Shown here: positions 1 to 12,479 of the stretch, in pieces
How positions within the stretch are numbered: the first letter of the stretch is position 1
How the letters are laid out: every line of letters begins with the position of its first letter
DNA from: Rhea pennata
Taxonomy: Eukaryota; Chordata; Aves; Rheiformes; Rheidae
Direction: 5' to 3'
NCBI RefSeq assembly: GCF_028389875.1
Contig: NC_084663.1
Location: 214,420,876 to 214,484,875, forward strand
DNA: 64,000 nt
The notes under the pieces: model-generated
Databases searched by the model: none
Told to the model about the DNA's origin: nothing
The model's input: the letters and a program-made list of their open reading frames with translations, nothing else
Made by a program: the position numbers and the translations under genes

Positions 1-3000
1 GTCCCTGTTTCCCTGCCGCGCCGTTGTGCAGAGCCAGCCACGAGAGGGCTGCCGTGCTGCAAGGGAAGGAGCTCCCTTTGTCCGCAAGGCCTGCGGCAGC
101 GGGGGAGATCCTTGGCCTTGCGGCAGCAAAAGAAAAAAAGAGACGAAAAACCAAGGTGGGGAGGGCTGGCTGCATCCTGCGAGCATCAGCCTGGGGTGGC
201 CTCAGTGCTCCTGCACCCTCCAGGAGCATTGCTCGCTCCCTTTAGCTAAATCAGGGCAGTCGGGAAGATGCCAGCAATCCCAGCTCTGCTGCAGGGCACA
301 TCTGGCTCCACCACCGTCTCCAGCAGCACAGACACCCCCATGCCTCAGTTTACCCCTTGCAGAAAATGTGCAATGCTCCTTCATGGTGCCTGTGCCCTCA
401 GGGTGGCACTCAGGACCTCGGATTAGGCGCAGTTGACTGCCACGACGATGTGGCCCACAGCTTCAGCTCTGGTCCTGACAGAGGCTCAGCCTCTGCTGGG
501 CTCCTGGCCCACGAGGGAAATTGCCGATCCAGTGCAGAGGTCACCGTGTGGCTCTCCTCCCCGCCTGCCCTTGGCATCTACCAAAACGGCCTCAGGAACG
601 TGAGTCCTGCAAGGGATTTTCTCCAGCAGGAGAAGAACCAGCAGGGAACCAGGGATATAGCGCATCTTTTATTGATGGTTTGCCGCTGACATCTTTGGCT
701 CCTCCTGGCTCCTGGCAGTGAGCATTGCCGACTGCGCGCATGGCACCGGCATCTGGAGCCGCCAGCATCAGTGAGCTGCACGGGCAGCATCCGGCCCACG
801 GCCCCAGTATTCAAACTGGGGCTTTTGTCGCCGTCTTGGCAGCCCCCTTTTCAGCAGGGCCCATTCTGGGTGGCATTTGCACTGCAGAGCCGAGCCGGTC
901 TTCTCAGATCCCCTCTCTGGCATGCAAAACTTTGATCTCCTCTTGTACTTGCAAAATAGGCTCCCTCTTGCCAGCGTCGGCAGGAACAAACGGAGGGGAC
1001 AGAGGAGAGAAATGTCGTGGACGGCGTGTTTGGATGCACCGCGGCCTCCCCTACATCTCCACTGAGGGCTGCTTGCTGGTGCCGCAGTGGGATTTAGTGC
1101 CAGGTTTCCCCGCTGCGGGGGGAAGCCGGCTCTGAGCAGGTTCGGGAATCAGGAGCTGTTCTGCCTCCCCCCTGCTCCTTTCATTCCCCAGACAGCGACA
1201 TGGTTTATGGCAGCCAAAGCCCATTGAACAGTCTCAATTAAGCCGGTTTCCCTGCGTTTTCGCCCCAGGAACCTGGCTCCTGTTCAGAGCATCCAGGAGG
1301 GGCTGGCGGCCTTTTGCAAGGAAGGAGGCCAGGAGGGCCGGCATCTTCTCCGATTCCTACGTGTGTTGCGTTTGGGGATTCCCTGTGCTTTCTCTGGACA
1401 CTGGCAAAAAGTGATGTTTGGAGGCACCTTTGCAGTGTCCTTTGCCGCTCGTGCTCTCGCAGGGAAATAGGGCTCCTCACACTCATCCCTCCAGGGAAGC
1501 TGGTGAAGCCCTGGCAGCGTCTCATTCCCTCCCTGCAAGGTGTCAGCAGCTGCTTCGGTCCCCACGGAGAAGCCACCAGTGCACGGAGGTTTGAAGCGTC
1601 AGCACAGCCCGACTCCTTGCTGTCAGCAGTGGGTCCAGAGCCAAGAGGAATCACAGGAGTCCCAAGTGGCTTCGATGGCTCTGCTCAGCCCCTGCCTGCC
1701 GAGAGCGTCTGTCCCATTGAGCAGCACAGCAGGAGGAAACCGAGCACGGAGCAGAAACCTCAGCCCAAGCCGGGATCTCGCCGCAGGCTGGGAGAAGGGG
1801 GATTGGATCACATGTTACGTTACTAGACATGTATATTTTTGCAGCTTCCAGGGGGAGGAGATTGGGCTGTGTCCATTAGCGTAACTACTCCGAGTAGCGT
1901 GACGGTGACCTTCACCCCATCCCCTGTCCCACTCCCTCCCCATAAATTGGAGGGAAAGGGGTGAGTCCTCCCTGTAGATCCCAACCCGCTGTGTTTGGTG
2001 AATGCAAAAACCAAAAGCCAAGGGACATACCCAGCCCAGAGTGCTCCTGGATGGCCAAAGCCGAGGGCAGCAGCTCTCCTCACCTCCCCTGGAGAAGGGC
2101 GCTCAGCAAGCTCCTTACAGAGCATTTCACTGCAGTGAGGGCCCTTCCCCCAAATCAGCTGAATTTGGGCACAAATAGCCCAAAAGATCTACTTGGGTGA
2201 GGTTCTTGGCTCAAAAGTGACCACCACCTTGCCGATCGTTTCCTTCCGGTAAGGCCGTATCCATCGTCCCCCTTCGCAGGAGCCAATTTAGAACGAATTC
2301 TCAGTTTCTGCCACCAAAGCGCAGATTTTAGCTCCTTTTTGGCAGTTCCGCCCAGCCAGAAGCCAAAGCAGGGCATGAAACAGCACCTCAAGACGTTGCT
2401 GCTGAGGTGGTGCCCACAGGGTGCTGCTGTCCCTGCGCAGGCTGGGAGAAATCCCCAAACTGGACTGTAGCCTTCCCTGGAGCCCTTGGAGGAAACCTAA
2501 CGCACACTCCAAGCCCTCGGGCCCTGCCGTGACACCAAGAAACAGCGGCCGAGGCCAACGCTCCGAGCTCAGCCTGTGTCCTACCGCGTTTTTGAACAAG
2601 AGCCTAAGGCCGAGAAGAGAAAAAACATCTAAATCCCCGGCCCTCACGACCAGCGATTTCATCAGACGCGCCTTGGAGTTAATGAATTTTCCCTGCAAGC
2701 GGCTGCGGAAAATAAAACCCAGGGCAGAGATGGACAACACGAGATAGTTCACGTTAAATGAATGTAGACCGGTCCTGGAAAGTAATTCAAGTAGAGAGAT
2801 GATGAATTGCAAGCACCGGTTGTAAAGCATTTGTAAAGTCTGCCTCAGATGGGAATTTTATTGCAGGAGCCGGAGTATTATGGTTTATTGCTGCCGTTGG
2901 AGCAGCTGCTACCGTTCGAGCCGAATTGCCGTGCCCGTTATAAATCCCCTCCTCGAGCTCCTCGTGACTGCAGCAGCTTTGGAAAAAAGCTCCTGAGAAA

Positions 3001-4054
3001 CAGGCCCTGCCCCTGGGCGTTTGCAAAGCTCCAGACGGCGCGGCAGGGCGAGAGGCCGCGCCGTTGCCCGGCTCAGCTCCCCGCTCCCGGCTCCGTCCCT
3101 GTGGCCGTGCTAAATCAGGGCACTCCCCTGAATTTCTGCGTGGGCCTGAGTGCGAGCGGAGGCGGTAGCCTGGGCTCGTCAAAGGAAACCAACCACCTGG
3201 CTGAAACTCCAGGGTTTTAATACAAACTCGGGGTTATATTAAGGACGAACCCAAATTTGATGGTGGGGGGACGCGGCTCTGGAAAGGCCCGCGTGAATTT
3301 GCGACGAGCCCTGCAAACGATGCCCTCCAAAACCAGGCAGGAGCAGGGACCGTGCCGGGGCGGACAAGCCTCCGGAGAGCCGTCACCCGCGAGTCGTGCC
3401 GACCGCCGAGCCGCTAGCCAACCTGCCAGCCCGGCTCGATCGTAACTCCGGTAAATCCGCTAATCTGCCGGCAGCGGTTCAGTGGCCGTTCGCAAACGAG
3501 CTCATCGCGCCGACACTTTCGTTTGGGCATCTGCCCTTGTAAACAAGATTTTGCTTCGTTGCCTGGATTCACTTAGAGGGCTTTAAGCACGTTAGTAAAT
3601 AATTTATACTTCCTCTATCAACAGGAAACGAAATAAGGGCGCTCGATGCAGTATTTAGCTGGAAATTGTTCTGCTCTTTACTATTTAATGAAGCCGCTTG
3701 GCTGCTAACAGAGGTAATTCCAGCACCTCGCGCCCCGGCCTTTCGGCTTCGCCCGCCCCGGCGCGAGGTGCGTAAAGCGAGACTTTAACGGGCAGCTCAA
3801 GGAGAGCCGTTTGCCCCGCTAGCATCACTTGAAACCTATCGGCTTAAGCAAGCGGATCCTAATCGGCTTTCAAGCTCCGGGACCCGAGCAGCGGGCAGGA
3901 GGCGGCTGTTTCTCGCCGCAATTTTTGGGCACGTTGAGAGACTCGACCTCGCGCCTCCCGCTCTCCCCGAAACGGCAGCTCCCTGCTGTTGCAGTGGTTT
4001 TTCCACGACTTCCTTAGGCAGCTTTTTTATTTTCAGGCCCTGAGGGACAGAGTT

Positions 4055-4100
4055 AAAAAAAAAAAAAAAAGAGAGAGAGAGAGAGAGAAAGAAAAGAAAA
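4055..4100 (+). repeat. A16 followed by (GA)n
   Basis: Simple repeat: 16 A, then GA repeats grading into GAAA. Confidence 0.95.
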
Positions 4101-4225
4101 TACAGCTGGAAAGCTCAATATACTTTTTCCCCACTACGCTGCTACCTGCAGCCTTAAGCTCTTTTCTGTGCTGGGTAATGAGGTGATTAAAAGCAATAAT
4201 TACAGCAGGAAAAATTCAGCGCCGG

Positions 4226-4242
4226 AAAAAAAAAAAAAAAAA
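4226..4242 (+). repeat. A17 homopolymer
   Basis: Seventeen consecutive A immediately before the CpG island. Confidence 0.95.
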
Positions 4243-4259
4243 TCCCACCGCTTCTACGT

Positions 4260-4690
4260 TCTTTGCAAAGACGCCGTGCTGCATCGGAGACTAGCCGCCG
4301 AGCAGCTCGTGCTGCTGCCTGCAAGCACGTCCCGGCAGCCCGCGGGGACGGTGGCGTCCGGGGGCGCTGCCCGGTCCGAGGGCACGGGCAGGGGAACGGC
4401 ACGCGCGGCGCCGGGGCCGCTGGGCGGACGAGGAGCCGCGGACGCCTCGACCCGTCGGTCGGTGCGCGGCGCGCTGCACCGGCCTCCCGCGGCGCGGGTT
4501 CGCCTTCTCCGTGCGCGCCCTGCCTCCGAGCGCCGTCGGCTCGGGCCGCGTTCCTGCCCGTTCCTCCCAAAGCGGGGCCAGCGCCTCGGCAGGCAGCTCG
4601 GCGGCCGTTGTGCCAACGCGCGCGGCGAGCCCTGAGTCCGGCTGCTACTGCAGGCGTCAGAGGGAGACGCTAGCATCGCTCTGTGGCAGG
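4260..4690. promoter_or_regulatory. Isolated CpG island
   Basis: Dense CpG over about 430 bp, between A-tracts on the left and a polypyrimidine run on the right (4711-4750). Every frame gives Arg/Ala-rich nonsense typical of GC-rich non-coding DNA. It may be a promoter for an unannotated transcript. Confidence 0.4.
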
Positions 4691-7284
4691 TTTTGAGTGG
4701 CTTAACTGGCCTTTTTTCCTCTTTTTTTTTTTTTCCTCTTTTTTTTTGCAGCTGGCACAGCTCCATGGAGCTGCCCATCCGAGGAGCGCTGGATCCGTCG
4801 GATCCCTCCGTCCGGCCTCCTCTTGGGCAACCGCCCGCGCATCCCGCCGACGCTCGCGCCGGGAGTTACGGGCAGGCGGAACAGGCTGCGCGGTCGCCAC
4901 TTCACCTGCCTCGGTGCCCGAGCTCAGCTAAATCGGCGCTTCCTACAGCATTCGCCCAGCCGGGGCCACAGATTAACACTACGTTGTGATGATGTCTGCA
5001 GGGTCCTAATTGGCCATAGACTAACAAAAACATTCCTTATTTTTGCACTATTACAGTCGAGCAGCAAAGCCCCAAATAAAACTACAGCTGCATCAACAAC
5101 CTGTGTATAATTAGGTCATCAAACAGCAGATGCCGAGGCCAGCGGACGTTAAGTTGGCCGAACTCAAGCAATTAAATTGCCGTTGATTCAGCCACGCCGT
5201 AAACACGCAGCACCTACGGTCACCGCTGCCCTCATCTCCGAGCCGGGCGCGCAGCCACCTGCCAGGGAGCCCGCTGCTTAACAGATCTGAAACGCTGCAT
5301 GCTGCAGGATGATGAAGATTGAGGGGTGTTGATAGGAGCCTGGGGACTGGGAAGATGGAGGATTTTTCCCAGCCTTTGCTTGAAACACTCGGGGGGTGGG
5401 AGAGAGGGGCCCGACTGCGACACGGTGAATGAAAGTAAAACCGACGATGAAAAATTCCAGATGGGCAGTGATAATCTGCGAGGCCTTAAAGCACCAGAAA
5501 CCAGCAACGCTCCCTCCGTCCCCGAGATCCCAGCGACAACGCTCTGCGCTTCTCTCCGGAGCCGTCCGTCTGGGAGGAGGAGGAGGAGGCGTTGGGGCAG
5601 GAGTCAAAGGAAGCGCAGGTCTCCAGCCCCGGTCCCAGAGCCGGGCCTCAGAAGGCTTCACGCCGCCTCCTCTCGAGGGGACGCAGAGCTGTTTTGCAAT
5701 GCAGAAAATGAATATGAAGGCATCAAAGTCACGGAATCATTTCTCGTGTAATCCAACACCAGCGCTCCTCGGGGACGCTTAAGCGATCTCGACTTGGCTG
5801 ACCTCCATCCTGCAGTTCTTCCTAATGGCCGTTGGCACGAGGACAGGCTGAGCACTAATGGGGCAAAACCCTCTCCAAGGCCCGATTGCCAGCTGGGTCT
5901 CAGGTCCTAGTCTGCCCTCCGGAATATGTACATATGATTTTTTTTTTTTTAAATAACCCATGGTTTGCCAGACCGTGTGAAAACCAAAGCGGCGTGGGCA
6001 CAAATACTCCTCAGCTCAGGACGGGGCAGGAGCTGCTCCCGAACAGCCTTACCACAACCTGGTTTTCATGTTGTCAAGCTCCTGCAGGCAACCCCCAAGA
6101 AACAACAAGCGAGCAAGAGCGATCAAACGGCTGTTGGTTTAAGCACAAGGTTATTTTCTAGGACATTAACCAGAGGCCTCAGAAGCTGCCTTGCAAGAGA
6201 CCCATGAAGGGGGGGAAAGACACCTGAGCAGAATGCAAAAGCAGAGCCTTCAACTTAGTGCCTCCTCTTGGTTTTGATCTTTTAAAAATAGCTCTAAAGA
6301 AAGGACGAGCTCAAACCAGTGTTAGCACTTGTGAGTGGCTATTTGCTTTGGAAAATGAGCAGTTTCAGCAAAAATACCAGGTGATTGCCATCCAGAAAGC
6401 TCTTATTTTCAGTATGGCAGCTATTCACATCTCTAAATAAAACATTCAAGCTGCAGTAGAACACAACTGTTTTGCAAGAGCTAATAAATAAATGCAAAGT
6501 GTTTACCAAGCCTGCTTTTCTGTAGGAATAATACACTTAACATGCTAGAATTATCTCCGTCGACGTCTGGCTGGGACTTCAAATCAATAAATCGTCTCCT
6601 CATCCTCGGATTAGCTCAGTCGGGTAATTTCAAAAGCAGCAGCAGCAGCAGCTCTCCGCTGTTAGTCATAACAGCTCAGGCAGCTGAATTAACACGCGAT
6701 CCCCCGCGTTATCCGAGAGCGAATCGCGCCCTGTCAGCGTCCTTGGGTGATAATTCGCACTGACCTCGACAACCATTTGTGGTAGTCTGAGCGCTGGGCG
6801 TGATGATGCTGGCTTCCTTTCCAGGAATATTAACTGTCAGGCAGTTAGTCCTTTCGCTCCCAACGCGGCGCTCTGTTGCAAGGGCCGGGCGGTGGCAACA
6901 TCAGCTGGGGGAAGCAGCGTCGATTTATCCGGCCCCGCGAAGCCCGCGGCAGTCGCTGGCACGATGAATGCAAGCGGCGAGGGCCGGATTGAAGCAGAGA
7001 TCACAGCTGTGGATTTATCGATGCAGCCTTTCCCCTCTCATCCCGCCACCTCGCTCCTCGCCTGCAATCCCTCGAGTGTGATTCTGAGCCAAGTTTTCAG
7101 CGCTTCCTATTTTAGTCTTTCAACTTGACGGCTCCCGGCGCTGGGTCCTGTATTGCAGCGGGTTTCTGTTTCAGAGACACACAGGCTTTTCACTAGAGGT
7201 GCTTGAAATGTGGCATTTCTATTTGGATCAAAACCCTAACGTATGAAAAAACACATCTGTAGTTTCTTATTTGGAATCCAGTTG

Positions 7285-7392
7285 TGCAGAGTCCTGGCAA
7301 CCTGCTCCAGGTGACCCTGCTTGAGCAAGGGGGTTGGACTAGATGATCTCTAAAGGCCCCTTCAGACCTCAACCATTCTGTGATTCTGTGAA
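7285..7392 (+). mobile_element. CR1 LINE 3' end fragment
   Basis: Contains the CR1 3' signature: GTGACCCTGCTTGAGCA, then GTTGGACTAGATGATCTCTA, then CCTCAACCATTCTGTGATTC. Only about 110 bp of the 3' end remains, with some divergence. Confidence 0.85.
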
Positions 7393-9972
7393 AACACTGT
7401 TTTCTGTTACAACTCTGGCAACACAATTCTTTTGAAAGAACTCAGACAGAGGTGGATACACTGAATGCTGGATGCTACATCCCGAAAGAGTCCCTTGATG
7501 CCTGGAGTTAGGAAGAAGACCCTGCCAACAGCGAAGCCCAGCAACTCTCAAGCCCAGCTAGATATCAAAGGTCTCTTGGCCCTGTGCAAGTCCTTGTCTA
7601 CACTTGTGCTTCACAGGCATCCAGCTCCATATGAGCAGTCTGCAGCTGTGATGCTCCTTGACCTTCAAATGAAGCCTGGGAGCTCTCAGCAGCATCACAG
7701 CACGCGTGGGGATTCAAGGGTTTACTAGCATCAGGTCCTCGGGAAGACAAAACTTCCCAGCAATACTCCCCAGGAAAGCCGGGAGAAAACCTGGCCGGGT
7801 TTGGTAGACTCCTCCTGGAAATTTCAAAGCAGACAGTTGAAACACTGAAGCATTTTGGTTTAGTGACAGATCTTTTTCCCGGGTTTGCCAAATCAGCATT
7901 TCCTAACAAAGTCTGCTTCATTAGAAAAATCTTTTAATGCCTTCCCAACTTTGCATTTTCATTCCACATATACTAATGCCAGACCTGGGCACTGCCCAGA
8001 TGTCCACCAACACAAAGTCTCTGCTGAATCAGCGACGACCTAGGCCAGCTTTCTGTGTCCGTGCAGCCTGGGAGAAGACACACGATGCCCCATTTGGCAT
8101 ATAGTTAGAGCAACACAGGTAGCACCTGATCTGGTACAAAAATGAACCTGTCAGAATTTACCAGATGCATCTAAACCGGCAGCAGAAGTTTGTCTGTACT
8201 TTGTATTACGGACTTATCACTGAACCGTGGCCTCAGAAAGCCTGCTATCACCTTCATGCCTTAACGGAGCAACCATCGTCTGGCTTTCCCTCTGCTCTTC
8301 TGGTGCACATGTCCAAACACAGCTGCTTAGAGCCTTTCACTGAAGCTTCTGGGAAGTCCAAGTGCTCACAGCTTCCCTGGGTCTTTCTTCCAAAGCTCTG
8401 CCAGAAGTTTTCCTCCTTGTAATTTTTTTTTCTGGCATCCAAACCCGCTGGCTTCTAGCTCTAATACTAACCACTCGCATTCTTCAGCCACAGCCCCCTC
8501 TTTGTCACTTCTCTTCTTTTGCTGCTGGTATGGAGCAGCCCTTTCTTCTTCTTAAGGAGCAGCAATTTTTGTCGTCTCATTTCTGAGAAAAATGCCAGGT
8601 CTCCTCTTTTAAAGCCAATTCTGCTCGCTCCACAGAAGCAGTAAGCCTGGGACAACCACCCCAAAGAGCACAAATAGAAAAAACATGTAATGCAGTGGAT
8701 TACATCCTCATTTTTCAGAGATCAAGGAGGTCCTCCTTAAAAGCAGGACATGAAATTAAGAACAGTTTCTAAAAAAACGCTGTAACTATAATTTTAAGCT
8801 ATCAGCCTCTCATGTCTCATAATCCAAATTTACTCAGCAAGTTAATTCAAGGTTGTTGCTGTTTTGTGTCCACACTAGAAGCCCTCTTGCCTGAGCATGG
8901 TGGTGCCCACAGATGGAGGGCCTTAACCCCCTCGCTGCCCCATATTATAAAGCAGGGGGGAGGCGCCGGTGTTAGAGAAATTAATTATCACAGTCGTCTG
9001 CCCAGGACACAGAGGTGGAGCTGAATTTGGCCCACTCTGCAGGATTCAGCTGAGCAAAACAGCTGTGCTATGGGATTTAAAAAAGCTGCCGTCAGCGCTC
9101 CCAAAGCAACAAGACCTGGAAATTCATTTGTCTTTCAATAAACAACGGAAAAAGGAGAAGCAATTGCAGTAGACAAAATTAACTGCACAGGAGCAGAGGC
9201 AAACCTCACAGCAACTGCTCTTGAATTTGCATTGAAACACAAAGATCTAAACCAAACCACTCCATTAAAAACAGAGAAAATTCAGGGCTGGAGCACAAAA
9301 AATTTCAAAATAGAAGGATACTTCATCACACAACCTGATAATTTTACAGGTTTATCTTTGCTGAAGGTAAATCTTCCAGTAATGTTGCACAGAGAAGATA
9401 CAGAATTTGTCTAGAGCAACGCAGCCGGTTAACGGGAGAGCTGCCAGTAGGACCCCTGCTCCCAGTTTCCCCAGTCCAGCGTCGCATCGCCGTTGTCTTT
9501 TCCTTGCTCAGGGCCGTTCTGCGTGCGTCTCGCTAACGTCCTTCCTCCGCACCGCGTCGTACCCTAGTGATCAGCGCAGGAAGCTGCTCCAGCTGCTTAG
9601 CGGTGACCGTGGAGCAAGGACCCTTGTTAGCGGCCTTACGCAGAACGTAGTAATGATCCAGTCACTGGTTTCAGGAGCAGGATTTCTCCCGGCAACACTC
9701 AGGAGACGCCCAAGGATCAACAGGCTCCCCCATCTCTTGGTATCCTGCTCTGAAGCAGTAATGGTCATTACAAATGTTAGAGGATATTCAAATCCAAATC
9801 TGCAAAGTAAGCCCCGATTGGTATTTCCATTTGCATCGAATCCAGAGACATTATTGTCTGAAATGATATATTTAGGTGCAAGAAGAACCAGAGTAGCTGG
9901 AGAAACAGCCTCTGGCTCTTAGCTTGCAGGTTGGAGGTTAAATAAAACAAAAAAGGCAGGCTGAAGGCCTGA

Positions 9973-10527
9973 CACGAGAGCTGCCTCCTGCCGCTGGGCG
10001 GGCGAAGGAGCGTCCGCGGCTGGCTCAGAGGCCTGAGGAAGGAGAAAACGTGCTGCCGACACTGGACACGACATCGCAAAGTCAAGGCAGGGCCAGAGTG
10101 GCAAAAAAACGTTCTCCAGGAGATGCCCGTGGTGGTGGAGCGGTTCCCAGCTGTGCTGGTCATCTGCAGCTCTGCCCTTCCCACAGGACGTTGAACCGAT
10201 GCCCCTGCCAGGGCTCGAGGGCACGCAGAGGCCCTCAGAAGAGCAAGCGAGAGGCTCGCCGTGCGCGCCTGCCCCCGGCAAAGCCCGGCCTGGCTGGGAC
10301 CCTGCAGTGCCCGGCTGCCGGGACACTGGTGGGAGGGAGCTGGGAGAGCTGCGGCGGGTGGCAGCGCCAAGTGCTCTGCCCAGGAGCGGGAGCCCAGGAT
10401 CTAGGACGCTGGGGTTGGTGGTGTGAGCCCTGGGGGGGGGGTCCCCATCTCCAGCAGCTCACCTCTTGAGCCTGTGTCTTCTTGAAGACGCTTGCCGAGG
10501 CTTCAAGCCTGCTGGCAAGGTCCATTT
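9973..10527 (-). pseudogene. Duplicated exon fragment: exon 5 complete, exon 6 truncated
   Basis: Read on the minus strand, this holds a perfect copy of exon 5 (10527-10463) with acceptor and donor, then a copy of exon 6 from 10032 that stops matching after 60 nt. From there the frame runs into unrelated sequence and a stop. The other exons are absent, so it cannot encode the protein by itself. Confidence 0.8.
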
Positions 10528-10788
10528 CTGGAAGGGAAAGGCAGAAGGTGAGGAGAGACCTCCGACACCACCAGGACTTGCCCGCGGATGGGGCTGCCTC
10601 TGGCAAAGCCCTCGAGGAGAGCGGGAGGGACATGACCGTTCCGGCCTGCTCTTGGCAGCCCCTCTCTCCTCCCTGGCAGTCCCTGCTGCCCAGGGGGACG
10701 AGGGTGTTCTCCACCCTTGCCCTGGGAGCAAGGAAGGCCAGCGGCAACCGCACAGCCAGGCCACCGGGCTTGGGCTTGGTGTCGAGCC
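9973..10788 (-). repeat. Inverted repeat arm A (partial copy of the unrecognised gene)
   Basis: 816 bp, the reverse complement of 14195-15016, separated from it by 3.4 kb. The flanks differ: the left edge lies within the copied exon 6, the right edge within the copied intron 4. Confidence 0.95.
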
Positions 10789-12099
10789 TGTCATTGCATG
10801 AACTAATTCCAGCATGGCAAAAACACCCCTCAGCGATGAAGATGTCCCGTTCTGGTGTCCTTCTCACCACTTCTCCTACCTCATTGCTGGTGGGCGTCGT
10901 GTCCCCTGAACTGGGAACTTTGCACGCGTTGTTCACTGTAAGCTCAGCCCTGTCTAGCACAGCTGCTTTTTGCAAAATCCGTCTGGATCTGCTGTAATTC
11001 CCACCTCTAACTCGCTTGCCCTGCAGTTCGATACTGCGTGCTCTGGAGACCTGCTCTGTCCTGCCACGATTGCCGTCCGCAGCAAGGAAGAGCCGCCCCA
11101 GGGCTGGGTCCTGCGCACTGCGACTCGCCAGGTCTGGCCTTAACCAGGGCTGAGGAGCTGCCGGCAGTGATCTTGGTGGAAGACTTGCAGTGCTGATAGC
11201 CCAGACCTCAGCGTATTTAGGCTCTCTTTCTGCAAGTCCCAGAGGGTTGCTTAGGGCCAACAGGGAGCTGCAGGGCCCTGGTCTGCTCTGATGCTTCCAG
11301 GTTCAGGTGATTAAATGTAAGACTGAAAAATCAGCAGTACGGGGCAGGAAGCAGATCCATTTGCCCAAATGAGTAGGCGGGAGTGTAAAGAGCAGAAAGC
11401 CAGTACAAAGTATAAATAATAATTTTGGAAGGGTAACTACTTCCCATTCGGGTGAAAGGCAGCATCGAGCAGGAGAGTGGTGCTCTGGCCGCACCGTGTT
11501 GGCAGCTGTTTACACAGAGCCCGGAGCCCCGCAAAACTGGCCTCTCCTGCCCCACGCTCCCTCTGCCTGCTCACAGACAGTTTTCCTCCTGGTTATGTGA
11601 CGTGTGCAACTACTGCGATGCCTTCGACTGTCTGCTGGATCAATACTGTGACTTCAAAACCTATCGCACCTTACTATAGGGATTCACCTAGGTATGCAGT
11701 GCAACTCCGGGGAGGCTCTCGCAGTCCCCCCTGGAGCTGTGCAGCACCTGTAGGGCTCGTGTCTCTCGTTTGGTTTTGCAAAGGGGAAACTGAGGCACAG
11801 AACCAAGGTGTGGATTTGCCTCCTGGGTTACTTCTGCCTTCCTATATTTCTCATCTCCAGCCTTTCCGAGGCAGAGGGTGTGTACACGGGTGTCCCTGAG
11901 CGAGCGAGCGGGAAGCCCATGCACGCAGCAGACACTTCTTGCATGAAGTCTGCATTCAGCTGTAGAAATACATGTCTGTACTAACAGGCACAGTGAGATG
12001 AGGAGAACTATGAGAAAAATCCACCGAGTGTCCGTCTCCCACGTGGGAGAACCAGTCACCGCTCCTGGATCTCCCCGTGGGTGACGGGGATGAGCACGG
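10789..12099. other. Spacer between inverted repeat arm A and the CpG island
   Basis: No supported gene. A minus-strand frame runs through 11260-10235 into arm A but shows no family resemblance. A short Cys-rich plus-strand frame ends at 11679 after a possible acceptor. Both are treated as unproven. Confidence 0.4.
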
Positions 12100-12479
12100 A
12101 GGACGGGTGCCAGCAGTGGGGCAGCGTCCGAGTGTCCTTCCTGCCCTGTCCGAGCCGGAGCAGAGCCGTGGGACACGGTGGCACCGCGGGGACCATCTAA
12201 CACAGGGCCGTGCCTGGCCACAACCCAGCGCCCGGGGCGCAGACGGAGGACGGGACGCGCGGGACCTCGGCCACCAGGGACGCCCCGAGACTCGCAGGGG
12301 CGCCGGACCCCGCTGGAGCATCCCGCCGGCCCGTCCCCGCCCCGGGGACCGTTGGTGGGTGCCGGGGTGTCCCAGGAGCCTTTGCTCCCTCCCACCTCGG
12401 CGGGTCACAGTGGCCTCGGAAGCGTTGCCGGGAGCTCCTGGGGAAGCTTCCGCACTCCTCGGGCGACCGAGGAGTTGGG

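Larger units (their letters stand above)
1..9972. other. Left intergenic region, no supported gene
   Basis: Open frames here (for example 1314-1826 plus, 2288-2830 minus) lack splice structure, domains or recognisable similarity. Contents I can name: CpG island 4260-4690, A/GA tracts near 4055-4100 and 4226-4242, a short CAG run near 6637-6654, and a CR1 scrap at 7285-7392. The AT-rich blocks near 3460-3720 and 6540-6770 have the look of conserved non-coding DNA, but that is only an impression. Confidence 0.5.

Noticed and set aside
1314..1826. 170-codon plus-strand frame
   Set aside because: No recognisable domain, no splice context, and a similarly long frame on the other strand.
2288..2830. 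180-codon minus-strand frame with hydrophobic start
   Set aside because: No family resemblance; the hydrophobic stretch comes from AT-rich sequence near its start; no supporting splice sites or promoter.
4168..4778. Several overlapping 120-175-codon Arg/Ala-rich frames on both strands
   Set aside because: All lie over the CpG island and no frame looks more protein-like than its complement.
10235..11260. 341-codon minus-strand frame
   Set aside because: It runs from intergenic DNA through arm A, crossing the copied exon and its introns without regard to splice sites; GC-rich DNA is poor in stops. No domain seen.
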